The notes beneath the pieces were generated by a model, which was not told the origin of the DNA, searched no databases, and was given only the letters and a program-made list of their open reading frames with translations. Positions 5,411-6,086 of a stretch of 6,086 nt of DNA are shown here, piece after piece. Source of the stretch: Natronomonas sp. GTDB taxonomy: Archaea > Halobacteriota > Halobacteria > Halobacteriales > Haloarculaceae. The stretch lies in the NCBI GenBank assembly GCA_007121575.1, contig SKKJ01000257.1, forward strand, positions 1-6,086. Reading direction: 5' to 3'. Every line of letters starts with the position of its first letter. Positions within the stretch are counted from its first letter, which is position 1. The translations under genes were made by a program, and so were the position numbers.

Positions 5411-5424
5411 CGGCATATTTGCCG
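5411..5424. promoter_or_regulatory. Short inverted repeat upstream of the 5441 TATA box
   Basis: CGGCA and TGCCG form a perfect five-base dyad around TATT, ending about 16 bases before the plus-strand TATA element. The position would suit a regulator of the membrane-protein transcript. At five base pairs it may be chance. Confidence 0.25.
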
Positions 5425-5440
5425 AAAGAATCCAGTACGG

Positions 5441-5448
5441 TTATAATA
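5441..5448 (+). promoter_or_regulatory. TATA box in front of the small ORF and membrane-protein gene
   Basis: TTATAATA is a strong TATA match centred 25-26 bases before the ATG at 5470. It would yield a leaderless mRNA starting at the 62-residue ORF, or alternatively a membrane-protein mRNA with a leader of about 185 bases. No equally well-placed box precedes the ATG at 5655; TATTAATT at 5603-5610 would give a leader of roughly 20-25 bases. Confidence 0.5.
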
Positions 5449-5469
5449 CCCGATTACCTACGGATTGCT

Positions 5470-5658
5470 ATGCCAGACCGACGTGGCCTGTCGAGTGGCA
5501 ACCGGCATACTGACTCGGCTGCAATCCTTTTAGATGCTGACCACTCGATGAGTCTTTATACCCCACGTATCTTCTCACCTGTACTAACGGATAGCTCGGA
5601 CGTATTAATTGACAGCCACAACAATATCGTCGCGAAATATTTAGCACGACAACAATGA
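5470..5658 (+). CDS. Possible 62-residue leaderless ORF overlapping the membrane-protein start
   Basis: An ATG frame of 62 codons runs from 5470 and ends in TGA at 5656-5658, overlapping the ATG of the next gene as ATGA, the classic layout for translational coupling. Its ATG is 25-26 bases after a strong TATA box, matching the leaderless starts elsewhere in the window. I recognise no domain. The product has no membrane segment, no Cys, and a mixed composition with several Asp, Ser and His residues. The third codon positions are less GC-rich than in the solid genes. It could be a genuine small protein, an upstream ORF that controls the membrane protein, or a chance frame inside a long leader. 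An in-frame TTG at 5419 would add 17 residues but lies upstream of the promoter. Confidence 0.4.
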   Translation: MPDRRGLSSGNRHTDSAAILLDADHSMSLYTPRIFSPVLTDSSDVLIDSHNNIVAKYLARQQ

Positions 5659-6086
5659 CAGATCAGATCGACGAAACAGCTGATGTAACTTCGGATGAAA
5701 GTGATGGAATACTCGAAAGCGGTGGCCCGCTCGATCTCGCCGACGGAAAGCGTGGTAACTATCAACTAGTACTGTATCTGTTAGCGATTCCGTTTTGGAT
5801 AGCCACCTTCTGGGTGTTACCGATCGCGGATTCTGATCTACTCATTGCAGGAGCTAGCGTGGTCGGTCTTTCGATCTCCGCAGTAGCCGTCGTATGGCTG
5901 GGTCGGGGAATCGAAGAACGGTTCCGGATGTCGGTTATCGTATTTTCCATCCCGTTTTGGTTCGTCGTCATGTGGTACGCATCGACCCAGTTCATGCCTC
6001 GCGGGCAGTACGGGACGATCTTCCTCGGGTGGATGTTGCTTATCTACGCCTTCATGCAGGTGCCGATGCTCGTCGAGCAGCGAAAG
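5655..6086 (+). CDS. Multi-spanning membrane protein, N-terminal part (possible TRAP permease component)
   Basis: From ATG 5655 the frame is open for 144 codons to the window edge. An acidic, soluble N-terminal tail (residues 1-33, many Asp/Glu) is followed by four predicted membrane segments at about 37-56, 61-82, 91-111 and 118-138. They are rich in Trp and Phe and include the repeated motif IPFW (45-48 and 99-102). The first and third helices therefore resemble each other, which may indicate an internal duplication. The basic loop GRGIEERFR joins helices 2 and 3. I do not recognise the family. Its position, divergent from a TAXI binding-protein gene, suggests either a small four-helix DctQ-like TRAP subunit or the N-terminal region of a fused TRAP permease. 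Nothing in the visible sequence proves this. No Shine-Dalgarno sequence precedes it; the ATGA overlap with the preceding small ORF suggests coupled translation. Confidence 0.75.
   Translation, partial: MTDQIDETADVTSDESDGILESGGPLDLADGKRGNYQLVLYLLAIPFWIATFWVLPIADSDLLIAGASVVGLSISAVAVVWLGRGIEERFRMSVIVFSIPFWFVVMWYASTQFMPRGQYGTIFLGWMLLIYAFMQVPMLVEQRK

Larger units (their letters stand above)
5195..5469. other. Divergent AT-rich intergenic region upstream of the TAXI gene
   Basis: About 275 bp separate the TAXI start from the small plus-strand ORF at 5470. It is AT-rich and holds outward-facing TATA boxes at both ends (5218-5227 minus, 5441-5448 plus). It also contains a short dyad CGGCA/TGCCG at 5411-5424 and the close repeat CAACATT near 5277-5291. 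I saw no credible coding frame or RNA gene in it. Confidence 0.6.

Overview
The window looks like chromosomal or megaplasmid DNA of a halophilic archaeon (class Halobacteria). The predicted proteins are rich in Asp and Glu, and coding DNA is full of TCG/CGA codons with GC-rich third positions. The spacers are AT-rich. The solute-binding protein carries a twin-arginine signal. Shine-Dalgarno sequences are absent, and most start codons lie about 25-28 bases after a TATA-like box, the geometry of leaderless haloarchaeal transcripts. No rRNA, tRNA, CRISPR array, insertion sequence or replication origin was seen.

Left part (1-2039): a minus-strand pair made of an asparaginase and, downstream of it, an iron-containing alcohol dehydrogenase cut by the window edge. 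Divergent from the asparaginase, across about 100 bp with back-to-back promoters, is a RidA/YjgF-family protein that lacks the usual carboxylate-binding arginine.

Middle part (2040-3927): a zinc-dependent nucleoside/nucleobase deaminase and a 'cyclase' (kynurenine formamidase/isatin hydrolase type) metal amidohydrolase, both on the plus strand, each with its own upstream region. They are separated by 402 bp of AT-rich, apparently non-coding DNA.

Right part (3928-6086): on the minus strand, convergent with the cyclase gene, is a TAXI-family TRAP transporter solute-binding protein with a Tat signal and an extreme (Asn-Gly)15 linker encoded by an 18-bp minisatellite. Divergent from it are a possible 62-residue leaderless ORF and, overlapping its stop by ATGA, the start of a four-helix membrane protein that runs off the window and may be part of the TRAP permease.

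Together the genes look like an uptake-and-catabolism neighbourhood: periplasmic-type capture (TAXI protein), C-N bond hydrolysis (deaminase, cyclase-type hydrolase, asparaginase), enamine/imine handling (RidA) and carbonyl reduction (iron alcohol dehydrogenase). The substrate cannot be read from sequence. A small nitrogen-containing cyclic or amide compound is an inference from the enzyme mix only.
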